This document shows positions 22,626 through 23,368 of a stretch of 23,368 nucleotides of DNA, piece by piece (position 1 is the stretch's first letter; each line of letters starts with the position of its first letter). The position numbers and the translations under genes were made by a program. The notes beneath the pieces were generated by a model that saw only the letters and a program-made list of their open reading frames with translations, did not search any database and was not told where the DNA came from. Source of the stretch: an uncultured Campylobacter sp. (GTDB taxonomy: Bacteria > Campylobacterota > Campylobacteria > Campylobacterales > Campylobacteraceae); assembly GCA_900772495.1 (NCBI GenBank), contig CAAHEJ010000122.1, positions 1 to 23,368 on the forward strand, written 5' to 3'.

Positions 22626-23368
22626 CATTGTCCTTTACGAATGCCAAACCAAAAACAGCTTGTGCTGTCGATATTTAAAGTGCGTGTTTGATAATTTCTA
22701 GCAATTTTATAAAAATGTCTAAATTCATCACTTGCTATATAATTTTGCTGTTGTTTCGTCAAATTTAGTTTTTCTTTTGGAATTAAAATCGCCACTGAAC
22801 CATTGACGATAAAGCCTTTTTCTTTTTTTAATAGGCGCGGATTGTAAGTCATATTTGGCGTTAAATATACATCGTCCCTATCTAAAAATTCTCCTATTTT
22901 AAATTTATGGAGTTCATCTTTTGAGATATAGCTGTCATAACCCTTTATTTCTATGATTTTACCATTATCATCAATGTTACGAGCCTTAATGACCTTCACA
23001 TTTTTAGCGTTTTTAATTGTTGTGGTATTTGAATTTGTGAGTTGTCTATCCCTAAAAGCTTCAAAAATTCCAAGTTTCATATTGTTAAAAATTTTATCAA
23101 AAAAAGCATTTCTAAAAATTACCCAATAGGGCAGCTTGTCATCAAAAATATAAACACTTTTTTGCAGCAAACACATTTTTAAAGGTAGAGATTTGACATA
23201 CACTTCTTTTGTTTTACCCGTGCTTATGTTGATTGTTTCAATCAACACACCACTAAAACCAAGTTCTCCAAAATCTAAAATACTACTCACACCCTTTTCT
23301 TGCAATTTTTTGCGCGTGTTTTCATATTCTTTTGTGTTAAGCAAATTTTTAGGCATTATCATTGAGAC
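22625..23368 (-). CDS. DNA adenine methyltransferase of a type II R-M system, C-terminal part (cut by window edge)
   Basis: The frame is open past its first visible ATG (23362) to the window edge (codons for Val-Ser precede it), so this is the C-terminal ~247 residues of a larger protein. The segment IMPKNLLNTKEYENTRKKLQ, then ILDFGELGFSGVLIETI, is typical of the region after the NPPY motif in N6-adenine methylases of type II/IIS systems. The following part (FEAFRDRQLTNSNT, then VKVIKARNIDDNGKI) looks like the target-recognition domain. SAM-binding and NPPY motifs would lie outside the window. It protects host DNA from the adjacent HNH nuclease, which it overlaps or abuts. It is AT-rich and unlike the core genes in composition, suggesting transfer. 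Confidence 0.75.
   Translation of the reverse strand, partial: VSMIMPKNLLNTKEYENTRKKLQEKGVSSILDFGELGFSGVLIETINISTGKTKEVYVKSLPLKMCLLQKSVYIFDDKLPYWVIFRNAFFDKIFNNMKLGIFEAFRDRQLTNSNTTTIKNAKNVKVIKARNIDDNGKIIEIKGYDSYISKDELHKFKIGEFLDRDDVYLTPNMTYNPRLLKKEKGFIVNGSVAILIPKEKLNLTKQQQNYIASDEFRHFYKIARNYQTRTLNIDSTSCFWFGIRKGQ

Overview
The window looks like chromosomal DNA of a Campylobacter species. Gene order supports this: an amiA fragment, an NMO-family flavoprotein, tyrS, spoT, rpoZ, pyrH, an M23-like protein, ftsX, ftsE, trmB, a fibronectin type III lipoprotein and a pseudouridine synthase follow the order I remember for C. jejuni Cj1269c-Cj1280c. The lipoprotein carries a near-exact copy of the FlpA fibronectin-binding motif. 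Bulk GC judged by eye is near 40%, higher than I expect for C. jejuni, so a different species is likely. Every supportable gene is on the minus strand; I saw no rRNA, tRNA, CRISPR array or intact insertion sequence.

Reading in the direction of transcription (high to low coordinate) there are four blocks. (1) 23368-21381: an AT-rich type II restriction-modification pair, made of a DNA adenine methyltransferase running off the window edge and an HNH endonuclease. (2) 21365-20454: an arginase-family ureohydrolase 15 nt behind the nuclease gene, followed by a hairpin terminator. (3) 19813-16563: a FecBCD/BtuFCD-type metal-chelate ABC importer with its own extended -10 promoter. It has a lipoprotein binding protein with a repeat-encoded Asn-rich linker, a possible 70-aa small gene, a permease and an ATPase. 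(4) 16247-1: a tightly packed run of 15 genes, starting with a GlnD-like protein and glmS, then the pseudouridine synthase, flpA, trmB, ftsE, ftsX, an EnvC-like protein, pyrH, rpoZ, spoT, tyrS, the NMO-family gene and amiA. Most junctions overlap or lie within 25 nt. Candidate internal promoters precede ftsE and pyrH.

The run mixes envelope and division functions (FtsEX, a catalytically degenerate LytM protein, amidase AmiA, GlmS, FlpA) with translation and stress functions (TrmB, pseudouridine synthase, TyrRS, omega subunit, Rsh/SpoT, UMP kinase). FtsE, FtsX, the EnvC-like protein and AmiA plausibly form one amidase-activation pathway for daughter-cell separation.

The points most worth a second look are: the GlnD-like protein, which has lost the recognisable catalytic residues of both enzymatic domains; the ureohydrolase with Cys in place of the first manganese-ligand His; the hexanucleotide tract in the binding-protein gene; the precisely fitted 70-aa ORF in the transporter operon; and the AT-rich restriction-modification island. 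I did not find a clearly unprecedented multi-gene system.
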